A stretch of DNA of 64,000 bases from NCBI GenBank assembly GCA_910591455.2, contig OU342804.1, positions 3,142,199-3,206,198 of the forward strand, written 5' to 3'. The translations under genes and the position numbers were made by a program. The notes under the pieces are model-generated. The model ran no database searches. It was not told where the DNA came from and worked only from the letters and a program-made list of their open reading frames with translations. Below are positions 25,213 through 34,983 of the stretch, one piece after another (position 1 is the stretch's first letter; each line of letters starts with the position of its first letter). This DNA comes from Pholis gunnellus. Its lineage: Eukaryota; Chordata; Actinopteri; Perciformes; Pholidae.

Positions 25213-26883
25213 CATATATATATTTACACATCCAGCAGATAGATAATCATTTGTTTGTGAATATTTAGAAAAAAATATACAGCACCAGTGGCCCTTTATG
25301 TCAAACTGACGCTCTACGTGGCCATATTAATGTCGGTAATAAAGGAGGAAGTCAGGTGACGTATAGTATAAGTACGTGAAGGGAGGAGTTTGGGGATGGA
25401 TAGATAAAAAAACACAGGACTTTCACCCAGGAGACCACTGGTCTGTGTGAAAGCAAAAGTCAAGCATTTACTTATTTTAAGTTATGTTAGGTAATGTTAC
25501 ATAACATTATGTGGGTTACGTAACATTACATAACATTGCAATACTTAGTTAACTTAAATTGCGCAGCTAACCTAGCATAACAAATGTTCTTATTTCAACA
25601 GAAACCTCAACCTAACCAATCAATTGTTTTTCTAACTAAGCTGTTCATTTTGAAAGACAGTGTACGGATGTAACCCCTGGCAATGCTTGCTATTAATTAA
25701 ATTGGGAATTAACTCAAAAATCAGACAATATGTTACAACTAAGCACTAGCTGTTTTTTTCACAAGTTCATGAAGTTGATAAAGATCCAAAGTGAGTGGCT
25801 AACAAGATTAGAGCGGCCTCGGCAAGAACAAGAGAAGCGGCCCCTTTTATGGAGGGTGTTTTACCAATCTGCTGTGGAATGCCACACTGATTAAATTAGA
25901 CAACACTTTATTCCTCTAATGCCTCAAATGTTAACGGTTTGTATTTTGTAAATGGCAATAACTCATAAAAAAAACCCTGACTCTATCAAAACTACACTTA
26001 CATAATAAGAATAATAATAAAGAAGAAAGCTCCTTTGATTGTTGTCTAACACGGTGACCCCACTCCTTCTCTCTACATTCTTGTGAGGATCCCTGCTTTA
26101 TCTCCTGAATACATCGACTGCCGCTGTTTGGCCTGAGTTTTGAAGAGCTTTAGTTGTTGAGTGACCACTCGCATCAGGAATGTTGAGGATCTGCCCCGAG
26201 ATGTTTTGCTTTTGTCTATTTCGTGCCTTCTGGGATGAATAAAAGGAGAGTTTGGTTATGTGGACTTGGCAGTCCCTTTACACTGTTTTGTTTTCCCTGT
26301 ATAACCCCCCCTCCCCCACCACCACCACCACCACCACCACCACACACACACTGAACCTGACACAGCAAAACCAAAGCCATGTTTATCGGACAGCTCGGTG
26401 GCCATGGTGAAGTTACATTACATTTGGTAGATATCCCGTTGTGTCTGTCCTCGACCCAATCTCATGGAGTTCTCACAAAAGTCTTCACCGTCACAGTACA
26501 CAGTCACAGTACAAACAAACATGCCATGAAATCAGCTGCTTTTTGTGGCTATCCATGGTCCCCAGAAGGCGAATCCTTTCCCATTCTTGACCAAATATTT
26601 CCTCATCTAAAAAAAAAACAAAAAAGGCAGACATGAACATTTCAAACCAATAAAAAACTGTAGATTAAACAGAAAATTAACAAAAAACTCAGTGTAATAT
26701 GAAAAGAAAATTGGGTGACAGACAATAATGTATATGATTAAGTAGGTGGGTGTGTTGCGTCAAAATGTGTTTCCCCATTTATTTGATAAATGATAAAGAT
26801 AATATATCTTATCTTGTTTGTATTGTGTCCATGTTTTTCAGAAAGGATTTGCCAGACGAGACTTCACAGATGTCACCGTCTAG
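1236..26883 (+). CDS. pkp3: plakophilin-3, 13 coding exons, complete
   Basis: Plakophilin-3 is an armadillo-repeat protein of the desmosomal plaque. It links desmosomal cadherins and desmoplakin and is also found in the cytoplasm. Thirteen exons join with consistent phases and GT-AG borders into 2,364 nt, 787 residues plus stop (human PKP3: 797). The head (about residues 1-313) starts MSVAVAEGCFLSALQP and contains HTLGFSSRSM and FSSRSAVE, matching landmarks of the PKP3 head; a poly-Q run lies at about 225-235. The armadillo domain starts near residue 320 with LQVLGAAYIQHKCY and includes RNLIYENADNK, GVLWNLSSRDNLK, RNLSYQLY, GAEWLWHP, GALQNITAGEARW and QYNKLHRDYK. It ends KGFARRDFTDVTV. These fit PKP3 better than PKP1, PKP2 or PKP4. 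Exons: 1236-1440, 8937-9025, 11625-12271, 12499-12622, 12869-13073, 13238-13397, 14680-14788, 17248-17412, 19690-19869, 20041-20194, 20940-21135, 21543-21630, 26842-26883. No frameshift or stop is seen. Confidence 0.95.
5720..6020 (-). repeat. dispersed repeat family A, copy 1 (inverted)
   Basis: On the minus strand this shares an ordered series of blocks with copies at 6826, 11090 and 27704: CGGCTCTCAACATGGC, a GCTAAC-rich segment, GAGCTAACA-GTTTACC, GGGGGA-C-GGAGGTTGG, ACACACACAGAGGGAGAG and TGCTGCTA-ATTAATGCTCTGAATGTC. It is probably a non-autonomous DNA transposon or SINE-like element. I see no coding content. Confidence 0.7.
6826..7262 (+). repeat. dispersed repeat family A, copy 2
   Basis: Direct orientation. 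It starts near AAAGGTGCATTGTAC and carries CGGCTCTCAACATGGCCA, GCTGACAGAGC, GGGGGAACCGGAGG, GCGCAGTGCAGAG and a tail with TTGCTGCTATATTAATGCTC. It lies about 800 bp from copy 1 in the opposite orientation, so the two could fold together in the pre-mRNA. Confidence 0.7.
7645..7669 (+). repeat. (TG)12 microsatellite in pkp3 intron 1
   Basis: A simple dinucleotide run with no coding role. Confidence 0.9.
8090..8113 (+). repeat. C24 homopolymer followed by C/T-rich tract
   Basis: A run of about 24 C extended by CTCCTCCCCCC. It generates proline- and glycine-rich shadow frames on both strands that should not be read as genes. Confidence 0.9.
8937..9025 (+). CDS. pkp3: pkp3 exon 2 (residues 69-98)
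   Basis: An 89-nt exon between a TTTTTCTAG acceptor and a GTGAGT donor. It completes the split codon from exon 1 (GAC) and encodes DYNHPEAKSFSHTLGFSSRS and on to VMA. HTL-x-FSSRS is a PKP3 head landmark. It ends in phase 0. Confidence 0.9.
10759..10786 (+). repeat. (CA)14 microsatellite
   Basis: A simple dinucleotide run in pkp3 intron 2. Confidence 0.9.
11090..11455 (-). repeat. dispersed repeat family A, copy 3 (inverted)
   Basis: Its reverse complement starts AAAGGTGCTCAATATGGA. It carries CGATTGCCTCCACACGGCTC, AGCAGCTAACGGTGCTAACT, GCTGACAGAGCTACCG, GAGGAACCGTAGGGTGGGG and ACACACACAGAGGGAGAACG, then ends with TTTGCTGCTATATTAGCG. It matches the block order of copies 1, 2 and 4. Confidence 0.7.
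11625..12271 (+). CDS. pkp3: pkp3 exon 3, Ser/Gln-rich head (residues 99-313)
   Basis: The largest exon (647 nt), encoding a low-complexity head rich in Ser, Arg and Gln, as in the plakophilin family. It includes FSSRSAVETSS, an RSRRSKS basic patch and an 11-residue glutamine run from pure CAG codons (12003-12035). The donor is GTGAGG at 12272, phase 2; the final split codon gives Gly. Confidence 0.93.
12003..12035 (+). repeat. (CAG)11 coding poly-Q tract in pkp3 exon 3
   Basis: Eleven uninterrupted CAG codons within the plakophilin-3 head. A pure trinucleotide run in a coding exon is likely to vary in length. On the opposite strand it reads as a Leu/Cys/Ala shadow frame with no gene support. 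Confidence 0.9.
12459..12495 (+). repeat. (TG)n microsatellite abutting the pkp3 exon 4 acceptor
   Basis: About 18 TG dinucleotides run directly into CAG, the 3' splice site of pkp3 intron 3 (exon starts at 12499). There is no separate polypyrimidine tract between the TG run and the acceptor. Confidence 0.9.
12499..12622 (+). CDS. pkp3: pkp3 exon 4, start of armadillo domain (residues 314-355)
   Basis: Encodes MLSLDMATAVRYLSES followed by LQVLGAAYIQHKCY, the near-invariant start of the PKP3 armadillo domain. Donor GTAACA at 12623; phase 0. Confidence 0.95.
12790..12866 (+). repeat. (CT)n microsatellite forming the pkp3 exon 5 polypyrimidine tract
   Basis: About 38 CT dinucleotides end in CTCAG, the acceptor of exon 5. 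The whole 3' end of intron 4 is therefore one simple repeat that serves as the polypyrimidine tract. Confidence 0.92.
12869..13073 (+). CDS. pkp3: pkp3 exon 5, armadillo repeats (residues 356-423)
   Basis: Encodes VRVLHGVPALVQLFSSDNQE, then ATGAARNLIYENADNKAALI and ILDKPDEELRKTITG. RNLIYxNADNK is a plakophilin armadillo signature. Donor GTAGTA at 13074, phase 1. Confidence 0.95.
13238..13397 (+). CDS. pkp3: pkp3 exon 6, armadillo repeats (residues 424-476)
   Basis: Encodes GVLWNLSSRDNLKEKLSKEA and LIPLCSSVPLSPPERDIFYN, ending TSGCL plus a split Arg codon. LWNLSS is the conserved helix of plakophilin repeats. Donor GTGACT; phase 2. Confidence 0.95.
13398..14679 (+). other. pkp3: pkp3 intron 6
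   Basis: A 1.3-kb intron. No additional exon, RNA gene or clear repeat boundary was recognised. Open frames in it have no recognisable motif. Confidence 0.5.
14680..14788 (+). CDS. pkp3: pkp3 exon 7 (residues 477-513)
   Basis: Encodes RNLSSVNERTRQKMREMRGL and VDSLVSYIQQEERADDK, matching the RNLSS-x-TRQKMRE-GLVDALV segment of PKP3. Acceptor TGCAAAG, donor GTAACC, phase 0. Confidence 0.95.
14789..17247 (+). other. pkp3: pkp3 intron 7, with probable non-autonomous transposon
   Basis: No coding exon. From about 15160 the text reads GATCCCGATCCAAGTCCTTT, and near 15850-15905 it reads CCGATACCGACTCATTAAAA and GATCTGCCTGATACTGATAC. Such phrases are typical of a common teleost hAT-like non-autonomous element, so 15160-15905 may be one degraded copy. 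The rest is unremarkable. Confidence 0.4.
17248..17412 (+). CDS. pkp3: pkp3 exon 8 (residues 514-568)
   Basis: Encodes GLENSLCVMRNLSYQLYTEL, then PPSVRLRLEG and a short variable loop ending SLYNKKNTE. It corresponds to the VENAVCVLRNLSYRLYDE region and the insert between armadillo repeats. Donor GTAAGA, phase 0. Confidence 0.94.
17413..19689 (+). other. pkp3: pkp3 intron 8
   Basis: A 2.3-kb intron. Exons 8 and 9 join in phase 0 and align without a gap large enough for a missing exon. I see no convincing feature inside it. Confidence 0.5.
19690..19869 (+). CDS. pkp3: pkp3 exon 9 (residues 569-628)
   Basis: Encodes RNQNLSILSEVSRQPKGAEW, then LWHPNVVALYKLVLQNSD and AAIGALQNITAGEAR. PKG-EWLW-P and GALQNITAG are typical of plakophilins. 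Acceptor CCACAG, donor GTAGGA, phase 0. Confidence 0.95.
20041..20194 (+). CDS. pkp3: pkp3 exon 10 (residues 629-679)
   Basis: Encodes WASVLSGVVVEQERMLPILL and LRPLTGLLRNLARHSASKDY, the penultimate armadillo repeats. Donor GTAAGA at 20195, phase 1. Confidence 0.95.
20505..20658 (+). repeat. 22-bp minisatellite, 7 units, in pkp3 intron 10
   Basis: Seven tandem 22-bp units with consensus GGGAGTCAACTTAGGCCCGG plus two variable bases. Every unit keeps exactly 22 bp although many positions are substituted, so the array is old but length-stable. It is non-coding. Confidence 0.92.
20940..21135 (+). CDS. pkp3: pkp3 exon 11 (residues 680-744)
   Basis: Encodes AKNMVNILVSKLPSDGLQKT, then SCEVVVNLCGALNHLVTCSS and LAARDISYFNGLPKLIGIK. 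It matches the C-terminal armadillo repeat. Donor GTAAGA at 21136, phase 2. Confidence 0.95.
21543..21630 (+). CDS. pkp3: pkp3 exon 12 (residues 745-774)
   Basis: Encodes SSGSLKAARAASTVLCNMFQ then YNKLHRDYKL. QYNKLHRDxK is strongly conserved at the end of the plakophilin armadillo domain. Donor GTGAGA at 21631, phase 0. Confidence 0.95.
25155..25209 (+). repeat. (TA)n microsatellite
   Basis: About 27 TA dinucleotides in pkp3 intron 12. Confidence 0.95.
25305..25480 (+). repeat. dispersed repeat family B, copy 1
   Basis: Shares AAAGGAGGAAGTCAGGTGAC, ACACAGGACTTTCACCCAGG and GACCACTGGTCTG-G-GAAAG with 33095-33330, which has CACAGGACTTTGACTCAGG and GCCGCTGTTTGGGTCAAAGG. It is a degraded interspersed repeat of unknown class. 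Confidence 0.6.
26315..26351 (+). repeat. (CAC)n/(CA)n microsatellite
   Basis: A run of CAC triplets passing into CA dinucleotides, about 490 bp upstream of the pkp3 terminal exon. Confidence 0.9.
26842..26883 (+). CDS. pkp3: pkp3 terminal exon 13 (residues 775-787 and stop)
   Basis: A 42-nt terminal coding exon after the acceptor TTTTTCAG, encoding KGFARRDFTDVTV and TAG. It aligns with the short KGYRKEDF-type C-terminus of PKP3. It lies 5.2 kb from exon 12 and is too short for ORF callers. The 3' UTR end is unclear; an AATAAA occurs at 28554, beyond a dispersed-repeat copy. Confidence 0.9.
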   Translation, partial: KGFARRDFTDVTV

Positions 26884-27404
26884 GCTGCAGCACATGATGT
26901 GATTCATTCTGAGATTTTGGCCTCAGCGTCACGGTTGCCACGAGGAAAAGATGGGGAACAACAGTCGGATTTAATGAGCAGAGCTGATTTAACTGTGATG
27001 GACCTACGGGAAGAGAGAAAAGCAATGGACCAGAGCCAATGGAGCGATGGACTTCAAAGTGTTGTCCTCTTTCAGGTGGCTGTGTGTTTAACTTGGCTTA
27101 GCTTGCAACAGATAGCCTGTGATGACAGGAACTTCATGGTGTCCACACACACAGTGGACTTCACCCCCAAAACTACTACTCTTTGTGTGTATTAGGTTTT
27201 GACTGATGTGGGTTTTTTTGACACTGACAGATTCCAATTACTTTGATGTTGCTGATAGCTGATTTATATAAATGATGTCCACATTAGTGCGAGAGAGACA
27301 GACAAAATGTGCTTTTGTAAATAGTTAGAGAAGGCTTGCAGATACTAGGGATGGTATATCTTTCTAGATAAAAACAATTTCCCATCTCCCTCAGCTGTAC
27401 TTTG

Positions 27405-27600
27405 TGTTTAGCACTAATTAGCAAATGTTAGCATACTAACTTGCTAAGTTGAGATAATGAACGTTGTAAACTTTTTGCTAAACATCTGCATGTTAGCATC
27501 GTCACTGTGAGCATGTCTGCATAATGACGTTGGCATTTAGCTCAAAGCACCAATGTACCTAAATACAGCTTCACAGAGAAGCTAGCGTGGCTGTTTGTGG
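27405..27600 (+). repeat. teleost interspersed repeat fragment
   Basis: Contains GCTAAACATCTGCATGTTAG, GCATTTAGCTCAAAGCACCA and CAGCTTCACAGAGAAGCTAG. These phrases are typical of a repeat very common in percomorph genomes. Class assignment is not possible here, and it directly abuts family A copy 4. Confidence 0.6.
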
Positions 27601-27703
27601 GTCTTTTTTAAACAAAGAAGTTCAGACGTGTTTTTCTTTCAGACGCTACAGTTGTGTAGCCATTTTCATTCAAAAAGAAACAGGAAGCAGCTCCAGGTTT
27701 CAT

Positions 27704-28125
27704 TTAAAAGGTGCTAAATTAAAAATGTTGCGCATATCTATTGCCTCAACATGGCAATGGCTGAGCCGGCGGCTCGCAGCTAACGGTGCAAACGACAGCA
27801 ACAGTACTGACAGAGCTAACAGTGTTTACATGTGGGGGAACCGGAGGGTGGGCGCTGCGCTTCTTGAACGACACTGTCGGTCTCGGACAGCGTTATCAGT
27901 CGTAACCGCCGAGCGCAGTGCGGAGCAGCGGCCGTGAGCTAGCTAGCTAGCCACGATAACGTGCACTAAAATACAAGCGAGGCCGGACCCGCTATGTCAA
28001 CAAAGCACAAAGAAGCTCAGATAACACACTCAGAGGGAGAGTGACTTAATTCTCTGCTCAGCTAGACATTACTCCCACTATAGCTTTACTTTACTGTTTG
28101 CTGCTTAATGCTCTGAATATTGTAG
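27704..28125 (+). repeat. dispersed repeat family A, copy 4
   Basis: Starts AAAGGTGCTAAATTAAAAAT and carries ATTGCCTCAACATGGCAATG, GCGGCTCGCAGCTAACGGTG, ACTGACAGAGCTAACAGTG, GGGGGAACCGGAGGGTGGGC, CGAGCGCAGTGCGGAGC and a TTTGCTGCTTAATGCTCTGA tail. It is the most complete copy in the window. The open frame at 27587-27937 is a by-product of it. Confidence 0.7.
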
Positions 28126-28839
28126 GGAGAACCTTTTGTTCATTTGAGGTTTCGCATTTTCTTTATCTGCCTTTTTGTTACTTCTATCTTTCCTGTGAAT
28201 GCTCTTATGCACAGGAACTAATGCATTTGCTTATCATTTGATAAAAGAATAACTGGGATGACAGCATGAGGGGCCACCATGACAGTCTAAGACAGGAGCG
28301 TCAACTAAACTTCACCAGACATACAAACGATTGGCCCAACAACTGTTTGTTCAGCATTTGACCACAGATGAGCAGTGCAGAAATACCACCAAAGCTCTAA
28401 AAGTGGAGTTAAAACGCAAATTAACCAAAACAGGGCATTTAGCCTGTCTTCACAGTATGGTATTTTGCGGCTCACACTGAGGTAAATCATAGCCTAGAAA
28501 AATATACTGTATGTGCAGTGGAATAGGATCAAAGAAAATAGTGTAATTTAAGAAATAAATCAGAGACTCTTCTTCTGTCATATATAATCCATCTAGTCAA
28601 ACAATGTTAGATTAAAAGGAGAAGCCTCACAATAATGTCTGCTGAGAGGCCAGTAGGAGCCAACAAGGGGATTTCTCTAGAAGGACATGTGGGGGAGAGC
28701 GCTGTTACCTTCGGACCTGCTGGAGGAAACTGCAGACCAGCAGCACTTAACTAGCAGATGGAGGAAGGGAGGGGCCCTGCCTGACCGGGGAATGAAAGGC
28801 CTGGATGTGTGTGTACTAAGAAAAACTGGAGACAGGGGC

Positions 28840-29345
28840 TTCAAACCCCTCCGGTTCTGCAGAGTGAAGCCAATGCGGAAGTGTCTTCAAACTCGCAGTC
28901 TCTCTGCTGACCAGCAGGGGGCGACTCCTCCGGTTGCAAAAAGAAGTCTGATGGTATAGAAGTCTATGAGAAAATGACTACTTCTCTCTTGATTTATTAC
29001 CTTAGTTAACATTGTAAACATGAGTTTATGGTCTCAATCACTAGTTTCAAGTCTTCTTCAATACAGCATGATGCTCATTTAGTAAACTATGGTCCCTTTT
29101 AGAGTCAAACAGACCATCAAGCACAGTAGGCTTCAGGGCGGAGGTACTGTGATTGACAGGTCGCTGCTGCTACCAGAGCTGTATACACCATCTTTACGTC
29201 ACTCCGCCGCATTCCGAATATGGTGACTTCTGTTCATTGTTTACAAAAAAACCCAATATGGAACTCGAGGCTTCATAACGGCAGTCCACAAACCAATGGG
29301 TGACATCACGATGACTACGTCCACTTCTTATATACAGTCTTTGCT
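28840..29345 (+). repeat. percomorph non-autonomous repeat (about 500 bp)
   Basis: Recognised by GACCAGCAGGGGGCGACTCC, GGTTGCAAAAAGAAGTCTGA, TAGAAGTCTATGAGAAAATG and, near the far end, CCAATGGGTGACATCACGAT and GACTACGTCCACTTCTTATA, ending TACAGTCT. The combination is that of a widespread fish interspersed repeat. It has no coding content. Confidence 0.6.
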
Positions 29346-29464
29346 TTCAACACAAAGACCACACACACCCTGAAACAGAGAGTCCTTTTTCATTCTCTTA
29401 TAAATTGTATCATTGAAACTGTGGTCCACACGTGTCAGCTAATGTTAGCTTACTGGTCGACTGT

Positions 29465-29512
29465 GGCTAAGTGGAGAGCGTCTGCTAAATGACTGTAATG
29501 TAATGTAACGGT
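29465..29512 (+). repeat. retroposon 3' tail fragment
   Basis: GGAGAGCGTCTGCTAAATGA followed by TGTAATGTAATGTAA is the typical 3' tail of a common fish LINE/SINE family with short tandem tail repeats. Confidence 0.5.
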
Positions 29513-32500
29513 CATATGCCGTTGTGACGCACTCGACACAGCGATATCGTGTACAAGACTAAAGCACTTTAAATTATTTTTAGAATATGTATTGGAACCC
29601 TGTGGTTGAGACACTCACTTTAAATGGCGTCCGCTCCGTCACCGTTGTAGCTTTCCAAACTAGGGTTCTGATGCAATCCTTTGTCCCTTTCAGAAGATTT
29701 GTAATCTAGCATGGAACAACAGTGTTTTGTTTTTTGAGACCTTATGAAACTAATAAGTACAACAATTAATGTTTTCTGTGATTAGCTATCAAATGTATCC
29801 GCATTGAAAGGAGTCGTCGTTGTTAGCCGTTAGCTAAAGATCCTACCGAGAGCAAGGTGTATACCACGATGCACTGGGTCGAGTCTGTAAGCGAAACAGA
29901 TGCTGTGCGTGTGCTGATGTCAGGTGCCACTTACGATGGAATAACATGACAATCTCCCCATCTTAGTAACATGTAGGTCTGTGCTGTTTGGGCGGCAACC
30001 GAAATAATGAGTATCCTGTGTGTAGCAAATAATGTGTAGATTATCCTTTGCACGCTTGGATAGTATTGTAAAGCAATGTGGCCTTTTTGTTTTTTAGTTA
30101 GTTAAAAGAATGAACAATCAGTCATACCATTTGTATTGACAAAGTAAAAAACAGATACATGAGAAGGAAATATAAAAAAGAATAATCAAATACAACAAAT
30201 AAATTAAATTCATTGTTTCCTTGAGAAGTGGGCAGGAAGTGACATCCGAAGAGGAGCCTTATATCCCTGAATAAATAATAGGGTCCTTGTATGGATGAAG
30301 GAGCTGCCTACATTTTTAGACAAAAAAAACACTGAATAAACCCCTAAAAAAACCATTAGGGTCTTGACTGGAAGATATGTAAATAGTTTTTGATCAGTTT
30401 CTTATTCCACCCTCCAAGGCCTACATGAACAAATTTCAAAAGCCAGAAGGTCTTGATCAACATTGTGTTGTGTGTGATTTGAATAAATATCTGAGATTCA
30501 ACTTTCTGTTTCTTTTGTGTTTACGGTGATGTAACTATGTACAAATTCATGACAGCCCAGTTTGTCCTGAAAAAAGCCCCAAAACGATAAAAGGTAAAGT
30601 TTGCAGGACATTTTCGGGCCTGGCTGGCAGGCTGGCTGTATACTACTGTGGTGGATGATGACCAACAGTAACCTGCAGGTACCGACTGCGGAGGTATAAA
30701 CTGTGCTGGCAACAACCCAAGCTCCCCTCAAGGAGCAGCCTGTGAAATTGTTCTCATCCCCCACAGAAACCCTCGGCCTCAGAACGAGCATTCCTGACCT
30801 CAGTCACACATACCAGCAAGAAATCCCAAACCTGCTCACGTCCACTCTGACTGAGAATCCAATAAATGTAGTCCTGAAGTGAGTATTACTAGAATCTATT
30901 TAGCACCAAGATATTAAGTCACTGGGTGCATCATCCTGAATGTATCAGAGTATTCGTTTTTTCTACTTAGGTTTACAAATTATAACTTAATTTCTTCACC
31001 AGATTTAACTATCCATAAATAGCCAGGAATGCTTGTTGGAGAGGTTTATTATTTTTTTCACGAATATTTTTGTCTTCATTTAAGTTTAGAGACCAGCAAT
31101 TAAGTTTAAATATATTCCAGAATACATTTGATGGATCTTCCCTGCCCTCTTGTGGCAGCACTGCTGAACCTATAAGTCCAGCATGTTTCACATGGTTGTA
31201 TCTGGGTTTAAATATCTATCTGTATTATTATATCCATTTCTTTTTCTAAATTCAAAGCTACGTTCAGAGTAGGTCCTTAATGCATTTTACCCCCAAAGAA
31301 ATCTCTCTCACCGGTTAGGATAAAATAATAATGAAATATTGTTCTGGGATCTGATCCAAACCACCTCCATGGTTCCCTCAGAATGGGACTGCCTCGCCAT
31401 CGGGTTTACGCGTCGAGTGGCGGGCCTTCGCTGCACAGAACAAATCAGATCAGTCAACATAAACTAAACTCTCTTTTCTTTTTTCTGAATGAGATCTCAT
31501 GCAGCCCAACATACATAACACAACAATAACTGTTAATTAACCATGTCGTTTATAGGAATCGTTTTTACATTTGTGGCGCATTTCCCAACATTTTTAAAAC
31601 TCCATTTACTCTATCTACTATATTACTAGTGCATTGCTCGTGCATTGTGTGTGTTAATTGCATCCGTGTCCTATCTCACACTCAGGGTGTCTAAACTGAT
31701 TTTCAAAATTGAAGGTAATAGGAAGTCTTAAAAACTATTTATTATATTTCCCTCATTTTATCGTACTTTATACTCGGCCAGATTCTTCACATGCAAAACA
31801 GCACATTTGCATATTTCCCTGAAGGTCAAAGGTTTACCGATGATGCTAAGCTGAAGACGGTCCCGCAGGGGTCTTTGGGGAAGACAGTCTGCAGTCTTCT
31901 AGGGGCCCTTGGTTAACGTTTGCTGAGAAGACAGGTTTTAATTTAGAATATATTTTTGGAAGTACCTCGATCAACATCTTTAAACTGGGAGGTTTACATT
32001 AAATAAATTCTTAGATTAAGTCTTTTGACTGCCCAGACATCCCATGATGACCTCAGAACATTCACACCGACAGCGATGAGTGGTAGAACACTTTTTTTTT
32101 TCATTTATTCACAGAAATGGAGTCCAATGAATTCATTTTTCTAACAATAAAATAATCATCAGGTCACAGTTAAAAAAATGATTTTCTTTAAAAACCACCA
32201 TGGAACAAGCGGATAAATAGTCTCAAATGTGCAAAAAAAAAAAGTTGGAAGCAAAAACACCTGAGAAAAGCTGGCGTGGCACTAGACAACAGCACTGAGG
32301 TGTGTTTAGCCACCGACTGTTCCCATAATAACCGTCCATCAGATCATCTGACCCCGACACATCCCGAGAAACCAAAAGGCAATCGTTTAAATAATTACAT
32401 CTTTATCTACGAGCCACAGAGAACGGTTCTCGTACTCTTAAAAGTCTGGCCTTTCTGATTTAGAAACCAAAGGACATAGCTTTTTTTACTTTCCTTTTAC

Positions 32501-33094
32501 TAGCAGTTGCATAGGTTTTACATGTTTCAAAATAAAAAAAAATCGACCAGCATCTGTTCATTTTAAAAACACATTGGAGAAGTGAGCATGTGACGATGAA
32601 GTTGAAATACTGCGGGGAGCAACCGGGCTGGAACATGATAACAGGGCTGTGTGGGCCTATTCTGCACATTCTGCCAAGTCTCCAAATGTAGGCACAGTTA
32701 ACCGACTCAGTCTGACGGGTTCAGCGCAGGTACATGTGAAAACACCAAGCATGTGACCGAAAAAGAAAAAAAATAATCCACATAAGCATTTTCATTTTCA
32801 TAAGCAGTTTGTTCTCTAAAAACATTACCATTCACAGTGGAAGAAAAATTGAATAATAATAAAAAGAAATGTCTTCTCCCTTATCTTGTGTGAGAAGTGT
32901 GACTGGATCAACATTTTGGCAATTGGCTGCTGTAGGTTGTTGCTCCGTTTGTCATCAGCAGGTTGAGTTAGAACGTCTGTCCCGTCGCCCCTTGCCTCTC
33001 TTGTTGTGCGTTATTTGGTTGCGTCATTGGAGACCGTCCTCCCTCCCCAAAAACGACCCCATAGGCACAAGCAGCGTTCTCACGACCCGTATTT

Positions 33095-33330
33095 ACGTTT
33101 GCCGTTAGGTGGCGGTAGTAGTTATGACGGCAGCAAAGGAGGAAGTCAGGTGACGCAGTACGAAGAGGAGGTCGGAGGGCGACCTCTGGGTCAAACAAGC
33201 ACAGGACTTTGACTCAGGAGGCCGCTGTTTGGGTCAAAGGCCGAGTTATTTTAACGCAACGATTACTTAAGTCATAACTTATTTTTAACACAAAGCGTGA
33301 TCTTTTACGAATCCTAACCAAACTGCGGCC
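33095..33330 (+). repeat. dispersed repeat family B, copy 2
   Basis: See the copy at 25305. It shares AAAGGAGGAAGTCAGGTGAC, CACAGGACTTTGACTCAGGA and a T/A-rich tail with TTACTTA-GT-ATAACTTATT. The open frames crossing it are not supported as genes. Confidence 0.55.
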
Positions 33331-34916
33331 GTTTCACAACGTTAACCATGTGTTTAAAACTGCCACCTTTACCGTTAGAGGACGTGTTTACCTCCTGCCT
33401 TCGGTAGGGGGCTAATTAAGGAAACACTGTGGGTGGTATTGGAGGGTAGGAACGTACCACCTACGTGATTGGATGGGTTAGAGGAGCTGTTGGGTCATTG
33501 GAGTCTTTCTGTTTGTGTGGTCAGACAGTGATCTGATGGTAAACCGGCTAACCCACACTGAGTTCCTCAGTCCCATCCCTATCGTATGCAGGCGTCCAAC
33601 AACGGAAACATTTGGTGCGCGTTTCAATGTGACCGACTACATTCGCACCGAACGGGGAGATCTCAGAAAGACAGAGGCAACAGAAGTACGCTTCTCAACA
33701 CTGCTGGTACGGAGAGTTACACGACCTCGTCTGTGAATGCTCTGTTTGTTTGTAAGCGCTCTAGAGACAATCGGCGAGATACCTGACCTGGTGTGCAATT
33801 CACAATACAGTGATGGTCAGCCAATAAATAGACTCTCTGTAAACACTGTCTTACTCTCTAACACCCCCACACCTTCAGAGTTGTGTGGTGGGAGGGTCCG
33901 GGGTTTTGGAAGTTAAAAGTCCCATTAATTTACTGAACGGACAACATTAGAAGTTAAATGATGGGATCTCTCCGGCTGAATTACCGGTACAAATGTTTAG
34001 CTACTGTGTCAAAGACACATAAAAACCTGAGGTAAGTCATCTAACAACTCAGAAGAAGCATTTCTGGAAGAAACGTCTAATAATGGAGCTGAAATCTTAA
34101 GATCCTCTTGGTAGAAGTCTGAAATTACAATGAGCCTTAGCTCATTGAGCATTAGCCACAACAACCCTGAGGAAGGTATTGAGAGAAAACTTTATCAAAA
34201 TGAAACTTCTTAATCCAGCCTTTTCTTCCACCTTGCAGCTTTTTGGAATTATGTTGAGTCGGAACAATAGACAAGATATGTCCAAACAGAAATTTGCATC
34301 GCCGTGGTGTAGAGCATTTGTCTCGTTATTTTAGCCAGATCAACCATGACAGTTTTAAAATGGTGTCACGGCTATATACGGGTCTATAAAAAGGCACAGG
34401 TCTGATGAACTACAGAGCCAACATGGCTGTTAAAGTGAATGGCACAAGCCAACATGATGAAGCTACAATACGGGAATTTGTTGAATTTTGATTGGTTGTC
34501 GTCAGACTCTTTTTCAACCATTCTTATGTCCTCTCAGGTCTATAGCTCCACATTGTGCTTAGATAACTATATAAATACATACACACACTGAAGAAATCTA
34601 CGTTGGACCCCACCCAGAACCGATGTGGACCTGAGACCTGGTTCAGGTAGGGTCGGGTCCCCTGGTCTGTTTGAAGTCATCTACAGCTACGCCCCATGTT
34701 CACGAACACCGTCGTCTGCTGACAGCTTCCAATATGGCTGCTAGAGGGAGTGTTGCAGCAGCTCTTGTGCTTCCATACGGCTGCTGCTGGAGGATGATGG
34801 AGATGCCCGGTGGACCTTTTTTTTTTTGTTTTGTTCTTGGATTCCTGAGAAGTGCAGTACTTATCCTCCACTGGATGAATAGGTGGAGGGTGAGGAGTGA
34901 TTGTAATTATACAGTC

Positions 34917-34922
34917 TTTATT
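34917..34922 (-). terminator. polyadenylation signal AATAAA of the bax-like gene
   Basis: On the minus strand AATAAA lies about 60 nt beyond the TGA stop of the BAX-family gene (stop ends at 34984). It gives the gene a very short 3' UTR if used. Confidence 0.6.
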
Positions 34923-34983
34923 AACTAGCTGCGGTTTTCCAGGTGATTGGACTGCAGCCTTTGGGTTCGGAGGTCTGCTGCTC

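Larger units (their letters stand above)
21631..26841 (+). other. pkp3: pkp3 intron 12
   Basis: A 5.2-kb intron before the 42-nt last exon. It contains a probable interspersed repeat around 22050-22240 (GGTCTCCACCAACTCCTG and TTTAGCTGCTAAATGCTCCA are phrases common in percomorph repeats), a long (AT)n run at 25155-25209, one copy of dispersed repeat family B at 25305-25480 and a (CAC)n/(CA)n run at 26315-26351. Confidence 0.55.
26884..34916. other. intergenic region between convergent pkp3 and bax genes
   Basis: The two genes converge, so this 8-kb gap holds the pkp3 3' UTR, the bax polyadenylation region and interspersed repeats (separate entries at 27405, 27704, 28840, 29465 and 33095). 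No other gene was recognised. Open frames at 30498-30791 (-), 32460-32669 (-), 32869-33212 (+) and 33515-33786 (+) have no recognisable domain, no conserved splice context and overlap repeats. Confidence 0.5.
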